From Acidobacteriota bacterium (GTDB lineage: Bacteria > Acidobacteriota > Blastocatellia > Pyrinomonadales > Pyrinomonadaceae), in assembly GCA_020199975.1 (NCBI GenBank), contig JAIVJP010000058.1:1-12097 (forward strand): a DNA stretch of 12,097 bases. The letters run 5' to 3'. The position numbers and the translations under genes are program-made. Below are positions 6,288 to 12,097 of the stretch, piece by piece; the stretch's first letter is position 1; every line of letters starts with the position of its first letter. The notes beneath the pieces are model-generated. The model saw only the letters and a list, made by a program, of their open reading frames with translations. It was not told the DNA's origin and made no database searches.

Positions 6288-6554
6288 ATGAGTACTAAAG
6301 CAGCAACAATTGTGGCGGGAGCTATCTTGATTCTTTCAGCGGGACCTCTCGCGCTGGGTCAACAACCTACGACCCCCACGCAACCTACAACCACCACAGT
6401 CACTCAAACACCAACCACAATTACCAAGACAGTTCGGCATCCCGACGGCACATTTACCGTGATCGAGTATCCGGTGGGCAAGGAGACTAGATGGGCTGGG
6501 CACATTCAACGCGACAACTCCGCTAAACAAATTCATGCTGGTTGCGTCGCCTGA
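6288..6554 (+). CDS. Secreted protein, N-terminal fragment (frameshifted)
   Basis: This frame encodes a clear signal peptide (MSTKAATIVAGAILILSAGP followed by LALGQQ, likely cleaved near residue 24). A threonine/proline/glutamine-rich linker (about 25-48) and HPDGTFTVIEYPVGKE (51-66) follow. From about residue 67 the reading becomes implausible (ETRWAGHIQRD...) and stops at 6554. Meanwhile the +1 frame becomes coding from about 6487 (LDGLGTFNATTPLNKF) and runs on into the next entry. The two are almost certainly one gene of about 268 residues interrupted by one extra base, or two lost, near 6480-6495. I do not recognise a named family. The product would be exported or periplasmic. Confidence 0.6.
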   Translation: MSTKAATIVAGAILILSAGPLALGQQPTTPTQPTTTTVTQTPTTITKTVRHPDGTFTVIEYPVGKETRWAGHIQRDNSAKQIHAGCVA

Positions 6555-7095
6555 ACCAAGTCTGGCAGCCTACGACCCGAACACAAAAGTCTACTTTCGA
6601 AGCGCGGTACCCTCCGGCTTTGCGGTGGTTCCACTTGGGAGCCATGGCAAGCGCGATGGTGCGCCTGTAGGCGAGCGTGTGTCGGCGACGACCACCGGGG
6701 GAGCCACTCCGGCCACCTCTTACAAGGTTCCGATGCTGAACATTCCCGGATTCCGCAGAGGAACTGACACAGAGATGAAGATAAAGTTCTCAGGTGCGAT
6801 GACCGGCGCACGAGCCAACGTCATCATCACCCCACGAAAGGATGGCCCTTCCGAGATCAAGATGCGGTTTCATGAACTGAAGGACGCGCCTGCCGGACAA
6901 ATCTATGTTGTATGGGCAGTTTCGCCTGACAACAAGTTCGTCAAACTCGGACAGATAGTTAACGCGGCAGGACGTAACGAGGCAGAAATCCGATCCGAGA
7001 CGGCGCTGCAGGATTTCGGTCTGCTGGTAACAGCCGAGAACGAGGTAAGCACGCCCACCGGCGAGACGATTGGAGTCGTAGAGATCATTAAGTAA
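6535..7095 (+). CDS. Secreted protein, C-terminal fragment (frameshifted)
   Basis: The C-terminal 186 residues belong to the protein begun at 6288. The ATG at 6535 is probably an internal methionine, because sensible coding sequence in the same frame extends upstream (LDGLGTFNATTPLNKF, about 6487-6534). The fragment contains two beta-rich halves. The first is SPEPSLAAYDPNTKVYFRSA. The second has KIKFSGAMTGARANVIITP and IYVVWAVSPDNKFVKLGQI, and ends GETIGVVEIIK. The second half resembles extracytoplasmic beta-sandwich domains of the anti-sigma-factor C-terminal type by general pattern (a VWAV...KLGQ strand pair), but that is only a suggestion. It is followed 26 bases later by a strong terminator, so the transcript ends here. 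Confidence 0.65.
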   Translation: MLVASPEPSLAAYDPNTKVYFRSAVPSGFAVVPLGSHGKRDGAPVGERVSATTTGGATPATSYKVPMLNIPGFRRGTDTEMKIKFSGAMTGARANVIITPRKDGPSEIKMRFHELKDAPAGQIYVVWAVSPDNKFVKLGQIVNAAGRNEAEIRSETALQDFGLLVTAENEVSTPTGETIGVVEIIK

Positions 7096-7120
7096 TAGCC
7101 GTTCAACACTCGAAATGGTG

Positions 7121-7148
7121 AAAAGGCCGCCAATTCCGGCGGCCTTTT
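7121..7148. terminator. Strong bidirectional intrinsic terminator
   Basis: AAAAGGCCGCC (7121-7131) and GGCGGCCTTTT (7138-7148) form a perfect 11-bp stem with a 6-nt loop. It has an A tract on one side and a T tract on the other, so it can act in both directions. A further 6-bp stem (7113-7118 with 7150-7155) lies beyond a one-base bulge. It ends the secreted-protein transcript and probably also the convergent M16 transcript. Confidence 0.93.
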
Positions 7149-7397
7149 GCCATTTGGTAAAAAACTACCTCCAGTGTTTTCCTGCGGTAACATGTTAAAG
7201 ACATAAGGGAGTTGAGCGCCGCAACTTCTCTATATCTCGGCCTTGGGTCTTCTTTTCCCGCTGGAAACGACGACGTAAACTCACCGGCTGGCAAAGGTCG
7301 TGTGTATCAAGTTGCCGGACTACTTGCGGACGATGACGAAGGCGACCTTGCTCAAGCCCAGCTCAGAAGAAGTGCTAAACAAGTTAGGTGATGCTTA
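7149..7397. other. Convergent intergenic region with a coding-like remnant
   Basis: This space lies between the terminator and the end of the M16 gene. One plus-strand frame is open from 7191 to a TGA at 7389-7391 and reads sensibly (LYLGLGSSFPAGNDD..., then GRVYQVAGLLADDDEGDLAQ). The only start is TTG 7212, with GGGAG directly abutting it, which is too close to work well. It is either a chance open frame or a fragment of a lost gene. I recognise no family and do not call it a gene. Confidence 0.25.
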
Positions 7398-8822
7398 TTA
7401 CCTATCTCCGCGTCCCATCATCCCCGCTTGGCCGGTAAACAATTTGGTGTCGATGCTCTTGGGATCTCCGAGCACGACAAAGCGGATGTTGCGCATGTAC
7501 TTCTGCGCCACGCGCTGCACATCTTCGGCCGTGACGGCGCGTAAGCGTGGCAAGAAGACGAAAGCGTTGCGCCAGCCGCCACCGATGATCTCATACTGCG
7601 CCAGCTCGCCGGCCTGAGCGGCGTTGGTCTCCTGGCCCAGGTAATGACGCGTTAGGAAGTGCTGCACCGTCGACTCAAGTTCCTCCCGCTGGAGAGGCTC
7701 GCGCTGAAGTCGCGTGATCTCGTCCAGCATCACGCGGACGGACTGGTTAGCATCGACGGACGTCACATAGATCCCACCTACATTGGCGCCCTGACTCCAA
7801 AGGAAGGCATCGGGTGCGTAGGAGAGATTCCGTTTGTGCCGGACTTCGATAAAGACGCGGTTCTGCAAGATGGTCGAAGCGACACGCATTGCGTAGATGT
7901 CCGGCGCCGCTAAGTTGGGTGCGGTGAACACGCCCTGCACGTAATTGGTCGGGAGCGCGCGTTCAGTCACTTGAACCGAAGGCGCGGTGAATGACAGCTC
8001 CGGCAACGGACCTGGATGATAGTCGCCGCGCGGAAGTTTACCGAAGCTGGCGGCAATGCGGCTGCGTAACATTTGCGGGTCGAGGTCGCCAACAACGACG
8101 AGCAACAGCCGCGACGTCTCCATCACCTGCTTATGATATCCCCGAAGGTCTGCGGAGGTCAGGCGGGACACGGAGTCGGCGGTCCCGCGTGGGTCGTTGA
8201 GATAGGGATGACCGGCGTACGCCACGCGCGCCTGTAAAACTTGCAGGTATGAGTCAGGCGTGTCGGTGTCGTTACGCAAGGAAGCGACGATTCGGTTGCG
8301 CACGCGTGCGACGTCGTCGGTAGTGAAAGCGGGCCTGAGAGCCACGTCGGTAAAGATCTCCCACGAGCGGTCGAAATTCGCGCGCGTCGAAGCCATGGTC
8401 AGACCGGAATAGTCGTAGTTAACGACGGATCCGATCGTCGTACCCATGCGAGAAAGCTCCATGCGCATACGCTGGCGCGGGAAGCTCACAGTCGCCTCCG
8501 ATGCGGCGTCGATCATCAGATTCTCAACGCCGCCTTTTTCTGGAGTGATGTTGCGCACGCCGCCCTTGATGAAAAGGCCAGCGACGGCCGTCTGCGTTCC
8601 GGCGCGGCGCTTGACCAGGACCTTCAGCCCGTTCACGTCGAATTCGGTGACGAGCGAGACCGGATCTACAGGCGTGACCGCTCTCTCCGCGACGGCGGCC
8701 TTAGCCGCCTTCTGGGCCGGCAGCGTCTGCCCTTGGGCGGCCGTCGGAGTTACTGAAACCAGCAAGGCGAGGCCAAGCGCCCAAATCCGCATGATGGTGC
8801 TCAAAAGTTTCCGTATTCCCAC
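7398..8822 (-). CDS. Secreted M16-family protein, non-catalytic partner
   Basis: This is a 474-residue insulinase/pitrilysin-fold protein. I place the start at GTG 8822: GGGAG lies five bases before it, and it opens directly with a signal peptide (MGIRKLLSTIMRIWALGLAL, cut near AAQG at residue 28-31). An ATG at 8879 would overlap the upstream gene and put 19 polar residues before the signal. The N-terminal M16 domain covers about 55-270 and the C-terminal M16 domain about 275-460, with RHKRNLSY and SVDANQSVRVMLDEI typical of the second half. Where active members have HxxEH this protein reads KGGVENLMIDAASE (96-109), so it cannot bind zinc. Such inactive subunits pair with an active M16 partner, which fits the gene 34 bases upstream. 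Confidence 0.87.
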   Translation of the reverse strand: MGIRKLLSTIMRIWALGLALLVSVTPTAAQGQTLPAQKAAKAAVAERAVTPVDPVSLVTEFDVNGLKVLVKRRAGTQTAVAGLFIKGGVRNITPEKGGVENLMIDAASEATVSFPRQRMRMELSRMGTTIGSVVNYDYSGLTMASTRANFDRSWEIFTDVALRPAFTTDDVARVRNRIVASLRNDTDTPDSYLQVLQARVAYAGHPYLNDPRGTADSVSRLTSADLRGYHKQVMETSRLLLVVVGDLDPQMLRSRIAASFGKLPRGDYHPGPLPELSFTAPSVQVTERALPTNYVQGVFTAPNLAAPDIYAMRVASTILQNRVFIEVRHKRNLSYAPDAFLWSQGANVGGIYVTSVDANQSVRVMLDEITRLQREPLQREELESTVQHFLTRHYLGQETNAAQAGELAQYEIIGGGWRNAFVFLPRLRAVTAEDVQRVAQKYMRNIRFVVLGDPKSIDTKLFTGQAGMMGRGDR

Positions 8823-8856
8823 TTCGTCTCCCGCCGTGCAAGTAGGGATCAATGTA

Positions 8857-9885
8857 TTATCTGTTTGCCGGAGTTGCATTCTGTTTCCTATCGCCGATCA
8901 AATCTTCCTGGGTAAGCTGTGATTGCTTGAGCGATTCTTCAGACATGAGCGCGAGGCCGACGTGCGGCTTGCCCTGAACGTAGGTCGTAACGTAGCGGCT
9001 AATATCGGCTCGCGAGGTCCGGCGCAGGTTCCCCAGGTAGCCTCGGAAGTAATCGATGCCTGTCGAGGCCCACCAAAAGCTGATGGTGTGCGTGTATTCG
9101 CTTACCTTCTCGCGGTCGAATAAGTCCTCGGCTTCCAGGAGCGCCTTGGCTGTTTCCAACTGCTCATCGGTGTAATAGTCGGGGTCGTTGAAGTGCTCGA
9201 TTTCGTTGTAGATAGCCCTCACCGCAGCGCGAGCCTTGTCGGGTGTAGTTTGCGCGATAATATTGATCGGCCCGACGTTGCGCTGGGTGTAGTAGCCGAT
9301 GTTGATGCCGGTGACGAGGCCTGTGTCTACGAGCGCGCGCTGAAAGCGCGAGTTGGGCTGGCGCAGAATGAAGGAGAAGACATCTGCTGCGTAGGTGCCG
9401 GGGTTGTCGTTGCCGATCGAAGGACCATGCCAACCGATCATGATGATCACATTCTGGACGGGCTGGCGAATGACCATTCCCTCGCTCTTTTCGAGTGGTG
9501 GATGCTCGACCGGCGGAAACTCCGCGAACGGATCCTTCTCGCGACGCGTCCAATCGCCGAAGAGATCGCTGACCAGCTGGAAGACCTCGTCCGACTTCAC
9601 ATCGCCCGTGACTACTACGGCGGAATTGTTTGGAACGTAGTAGCGACTCTGAACGAGCCGCATACTCTCGGTTGTCGCCGCGCGCACGGTCTGACGGTTG
9701 CCACCCGGGTTCTTGCGGCTCGGGTATTTGTAGAAGAGGCGGTTGTTCATCTCAAGCGACAAGTAGCCGAACGGATTTGATTCGTGGCGATCGAGTTCGC
9801 CGATGACGACCTCGCGCTCTTGTTCGAACTGTCGCTCGTCGAAGAGGGGGTAGCGCACTGCGTCGCGCATAAAACGCATCGCCAC
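8857..9885 (-). CDS. M16-family zinc protease, truncated: catalytic motif missing
   Basis: The frame encodes most of an active-type M16 protease, from MRFMRDAVRYPLFDERQ to the end. It keeps the EQEREVVIGELDRHE helix, where the distal zinc-ligand glutamate should lie, YYVPNNSAVVVTGDV, and the C-terminal M16 domain. The stretch that should precede it, with HxxEH about 50 residues upstream, is absent. The sequence upstream of 9885 instead reaches, in a different frame, a signal peptide starting at GTG 10034. Only 50 codons separate that start from here, whereas about 150 would be expected. The ATG at 9885 is therefore an internal methionine of a gene that has lost roughly 90-110 codons and its frame. 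As written, the protein is neither exported nor catalytic. Confidence 0.85.
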   Translation of the reverse strand: MAMRFMRDAVRYPLFDERQFEQEREVVIGELDRHESNPFGYLSLEMNNRLFYKYPSRKNPGGNRQTVRAATTESMRLVQSRYYVPNNSAVVVTGDVKSDEVFQLVSDLFGDWTRREKDPFAEFPPVEHPPLEKSEGMVIRQPVQNVIIMIGWHGPSIGNDNPGTYAADVFSFILRQPNSRFQRALVDTGLVTGINIGYYTQRNVGPINIIAQTTPDKARAAVRAIYNEIEHFNDPDYYTDEQLETAKALLEAEDLFDREKVSEYTHTISFWWASTGIDYFRGYLGNLRRTSRADISRYVTTYVQGKPHVGLALMSEESLKQSQLTQEDLIGDRKQNATPANR

Positions 9886-10034
9886 TCCAAAGTTGGGTGT
9901 GTACGCGCGGTTGCTGTCGCGGCCGCTGTTTGCGGCGGCGTAGCTCGTGGCGCAGTTCGACGCTGGCTAGCCGAAATCGCCGATGGCGCCAGCAAAGAAC
10001 TAATTAGGAGAAGAATTAGAAGATTACGTTTCAC
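9886..10034 (-). pseudogene. 5' end of the M16 protease gene: signal peptide, out of frame
   Basis: GTG 10034 opens a textbook signal peptide (MKRNLLILLLISSLLAPSAI, then SAS) with GGAG seven bases before it. An Ala/Thr/Pro/Arg-rich linker (SQRRTAPRATPPQTAAATA) follows. The frame then runs into the conserved M16 sequence in the wrong phase, reading THPTLEW where the protease frame reads TPNFGVAM. The protease frame is closed upstream by a TAG inside the signal-peptide region (about 9967-9969). This is the true start of the gene at 8857-9885. A deletion that changed phase, or an assembly error, lies between about 9885 and 9960. Confidence 0.75.
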
Positions 10035-10097
10035 AAAAAAGCTCCGTTGATAGTTTGTTCCATTCTCCGAAAGACGTTCGATGTGACAAAGCAACAT
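10035..10097. other. Leader of the M16 gene
   Basis: This short non-coding stretch contains the GGAG ribosome binding site for GTG 10034. I find no convincing promoter hexamers. Confidence 0.3.
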
Positions 10098-10224
10098 TTA
10101 GATGTTTAGCCCCGAATAGGGTTCATCTTGGTATATCTGCGACAAAACCGAGTCAAACTCTTCCGAGGTTAGCTTTCCAGCGCAAATTTCACAAATGATG
10201 GCCGCGGTAAGGGGGCTTTAACAT
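10098..10224 (-). pseudogene. Small ORF broken at a C5 run
   Basis: Reading leftward from ATG 10224, MLKP is followed by a run of five C on the coding strand (10211-10215). The frame then leaves phase and ends at 10189. If one C is removed, it continues sensibly (LTAAIICEICAGKLTSEEFD, then SVLSQIYQDEPYSGLNI) to a TAA at 10098-10100, giving 41 residues. The open tail has a C-x2-C pair (CEIC) and an acidic, helical-looking end. No strong ribosome binding site precedes ATG 10224. I do not recognise it. It could be a real mini-protein with a one-base error, or the tail of a larger lost gene. Confidence 0.35.
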
Positions 10225-10503
10225 GTAAGCTTCCCGGGTCTCCGGAGGCTCAGATTTACGGGTGTGTGACCATGGAATTGAGAGTGCGCGTTCTGATGCA
10301 GTTTCGTGAACCAGACCTGCAGAATTCGACTTCAACTCAACTACATCAGAGCCGAGGAGCGATAGAGGCTGTGTGAAAACCCAAAAAGGGCCTACGGTAA
10401 TTTGGAGGTAAGATATCTTACCTGCAAGGTAGGGTATGTTGTTACCCAAGGTAGCGGGGCTTGAGCTGACTTTTTGGGGATCTCTGAGGTACTTGACTGC
10501 CGC
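10225..10503. other. Intergenic region between kinase and broken small ORF
   Basis: Apart from the AGGTA cluster, I see no supported gene. A minus-strand frame runs from 10449 through this region to 10189, but its composition is not gene-like and its ATG lies inside the repeat cluster. No intrinsic terminator for the kinase is obvious. A weak CCC-A5-GGG stem on the plus strand at about 10381-10390 is too short to call. Confidence 0.35.
10406..10455. promoter_or_regulatory. 18-bp palindrome and AGGTA half-site cluster
   Basis: Positions 10406-10423 are a perfect 18-bp palindrome, AGGTAAGAT/ATCTTACCT. The half-site AGGTA or its complement recurs at 10406-10410, 10419-10423, 10427-10431 and 10449-10453, and once more at 10487-10491. 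A related inverted pair GGGTA/TACCC spans 10432-10447, and CAAGGTAG is directly repeated at 10425-10432 and 10447-10454. There is no T tract, so a terminator is unlikely. The cluster lies between the kinase stop and the M16 start, where an operator or a multi-site protein-binding region would be expected. I do not know the binding protein. Confidence 0.45.
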
Positions 10504-12097
10504 CTAAGGATTTCTCATTTTGGCAACCAGTCTATTAGCTTTTCCTCTTAGTACCGTGGCATAGGTCGAACCATTCCCTGAAAAGACACTCTTCGACCAG
10601 GACGCTTTTAACAGCCGACCCGTTACGTTATTGTTTTCGAATTGGAAGACATACATCTCGCGATTCATGGGCACGTAGAGCACGAGCCGGTGGCGGGAAG
10701 TGCGACCCTTCGTTTCGGTCCCGGTAAAAAGAACTTCATCGTACTCGTCGGCGTCAGCATCAAGGGTTTCCGCAGTCCAATCGCCATTGCGAAAGTTCTT
10801 GGTATCAAGCTGACCTCGGGCCGAAACGCGATACACTCTTCCGCGTTTCTCCATCACCAGGAAACGAGCGGCGCCGACAATCCGTTCATCTTGAATTGCG
10901 GCCACCGAGGCTCCGGATGCGGTCTGAAGTATCTGCACGTCACCGACGTAACCTTGAGATCCACTGGCGGCGATCTTTCGCGCACGGTCCAGCGTCAGAG
11001 ATGGAGCTAACATCGCCTCGGAGAAGACGGCGTCCGCACTGTTAGCAGCGGCGTCTCCGCCTAAGGTTTCCTTTTTTTCACTAAGAACAGAACGGCTCGG
11101 AAGTACCGCGCTAGCTGCCAACTGGGCTGCGGCGGAAGAGTCCTCTGCAGACTTAGTGGCGGTCTCGCCGTGTCCCCAGACAAAGAGCAGGGTACCAAAG
11201 AGGATCACCGTGGCCAGCGGTGCTGCCAGGCGAAATACTAAGCTACTTCGTTCAGCAAGCACTGCCATCGTGGAGGAGAGTGGATCGGCTTCCGGCCTAA
11301 GCTCTGGCCGCACCAAACTCTTCTCCAAAATAGCTCGCACGGCCGCCGCCGTCCGAGGTCGGTCTTCTGGGCGTTTAGCAAGCAGAGTGTGCACCGCGAT
11401 CGCAAGTTGTTTGGGAATGTCCTGACGCAGCTGCGGCAAAGGTGGCGCCGGAGCCGTTGCCTGTTTCACTAACATCGCCGATGGCAACGGATCTATAAAC
11501 GGCGGACGGCCTGCCAACATCTCGTAGAGCACAATTCCGAGGCTGTAGAGATCGCTGCGCGCGCCAACGCGCTGGCCCAGACACTGCTCGGGCGACATGT
11601 ATCGCGGCGTGCCCACTAACTGACCTGAACCGGTCGTCGCGTGGGTTGCTGTTGACTCCGCCGAGGTCACTAGAACCTTTGCAACTCCGAAGTCCAGCAC
11701 ACAAACCCCTCGTTCATTGAGCATGATGTTCGAAGGTTTGAGGTCCCGGTGGATGATGCCAAGCTGATGTGCCTCTTCCAGCACATCGCAAATCTGTACC
11801 GCAATCTTGACGGCTCGTTCCGCGGAGAAACGACCATCGCGGACCAATGCTTCCGACAGCGTGGTGCCTTCCACAAACTCCATGATGATGAAATGACGGC
11901 CATCCGGCAGATTGCCGGCGTCAAAAATCATCGCTGCGTGCCGATGGCGCAGCCTGGCCATCGTGCGGGCTTCCCGCAGAAAGCGGTCGGCCACGTCTCG
12001 GTCGGAGGCAAACTCCTGTTTGATAATTTTGACAGCGACGGGACGTTCCAGTCCCAGGTGTGTTGCACGATAAACCGTGCCCATGCCGCCTCGTCCG
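10504..12097 (-). CDS. Membrane-anchored serine/threonine protein kinase (5' partial)
   Basis: This is an eukaryotic-like (Hanks-type) kinase. The last window bases encode GRGG immediately before MGTVYRA, so the glycine loop GxGGMGTVY is complete but the first residues lie beyond the right edge. Counting from M at 12084, the ATP-binding lysine is in VAVKII (residue 19), the catalytic loop HRDLKPSN is at 112-119, DFG at 131-133, MSPEQ at 163-167, and SDLYSLGIVLYEML at 177-190. A single membrane segment lies at about 283-303. The remaining 220 residues are an outside domain, beta-rich after about 380, that I do not recognise; there are no PASTA repeats. It probably senses an extracytoplasmic signal and phosphorylates cytoplasmic targets. 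Next on the same strand, 470 bases on, are the secreted M16 genes. Confidence 0.92.
   Translation of the reverse strand, partial: GRGGMGTVYRATHLGLERPVAVKIIKQEFASDRDVADRFLREARTMARLRHRHAAMIFDAGNLPDGRHFIIMEFVEGTTLSEALVRDGRFSAERAVKIAVQICDVLEEAHQLGIIHRDLKPSNIMLNERGVCVLDFGVAKVLVTSAESTATHATTGSGQLVGTPRYMSPEQCLGQRVGARSDLYSLGIVLYEMLAGRPPFIDPLPSAMLVKQATAPAPPLPQLRQDIPKQLAIAVHTLLAKRPEDRPRTAAAVRAILEKSLVRPELRPEADPLSSTMAVLAERSSLVFRLAAPLATVILFGTLLFVWGHGETATKSAEDSSAAAQLAASAVLPSRSVLSEKKETLGGDAAANSADAVFSEAMLAPSLTLDRARKIAASGSQGYVGDVQILQTASGASVAAIQDERIVGAARFLVMEKRGRVYRVSARGQLDTKNFRNGDWTAETLDADADEYDEVLFTGTETKGRTSRHRLVLYVPMNREMYVFQFENNNVTGRLLKASWSKSVFSGNGSTYATVLRGKANRLVAKMRNP

Noticed and set aside
7300..7617. Plus-strand 105-residue frame across the end of the M16 gene
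   Set aside because: Most of it is antisense to well-conserved M16 coding sequence.
8823..8879. ATG 8879 as start of the non-catalytic M16 gene
   Set aside because: It would overlap the upstream gene by 23 bases and place 19 polar residues before the signal peptide. GTG 8822 has a better ribosome binding site and gives a clean signal peptide.
10189..10449. Minus-strand 86-residue frame between kinase and M16 genes
   Set aside because: Its start lies inside the AGGTA repeat cluster, composition is not gene-like, and only its last residues (MLKP) join a sensible frame.
1..12097. tRNA, rRNA, CRISPR array, toxin-antitoxin, phage or transposase genes
   Set aside because: No T-arm motifs, regularly spaced repeats or recognisable proteins of these kinds were found on either strand.

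Overview
The window reads as a piece of chromosome from a soil- or water-type bacterium of moderate GC content. The best guess is an Acidobacteriota member (Blastocatellia/Pyrinomonadales-like). That guess rests on the style of the fused branched-chain 2-oxoacid dehydrogenase E1, the paired secreted M16 proteases, the PASTA-less serine/threonine kinase with one membrane segment, and REP-like GC-rich palindromes. It is an inference from remembered family resemblance, not a search. There is no tRNA, rRNA, CRISPR array, phage gene or transposase.

Layout. Positions 1-244 have no convincing gene but hold nested inverted repeats. From 245 to 2064, plus strand, lie an iron-sulfur uracil-DNA glycosylase and a YgfZ/GcvT-like folate-binding protein that overlap by ATGA. 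Positions 2065-2285 hold a REP-like palindromic cluster, followed by a small unknown helical protein (2286-2573). From 2875 to 6072, plus strand, come an acyl-CoA dehydrogenase, a small TPR protein and a fused alpha-beta E1 of a branched-chain 2-oxoacid dehydrogenase. The E1 and the acyl-CoA dehydrogenase catalyse consecutive steps of valine/leucine/isoleucine breakdown, so this block is probably a catabolic operon. From 6288 to 7095 is a secreted protein split by a +1 frameshift, followed by a strong bidirectional terminator (7121-7148). From 7398 to 10034, minus strand, is a pair of secreted M16 (pitrilysin-type) proteins: a naturally non-catalytic partner, and a catalytic-type partner whose 5' part is rearranged and has lost the zinc-binding motif. 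Positions 10035-10503 hold a broken small ORF and a cluster of AGGTA half-sites centred on an 18-bp perfect palindrome. From 10504 to the right edge, minus strand, is a membrane-anchored serine/threonine protein kinase whose first codons lie outside the window.

The main surprise is not a new system but a concentration of lesions. The E1 lacks about 180-200 residues, an entire ThDP pyrimidine-binding domain, at a seamless in-frame junction, and it has no ATG/GTG/TTG start ahead of its conserved N-terminus. The secreted protein is frameshifted. The catalytic M16 gene has lost its HxxEH region. A small ORF is frameshifted at a C5 run. Either the locus is decaying or the assembly (probably metagenomic) contains collapsed or erroneous stretches. 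Read-level checking of the junctions would decide.
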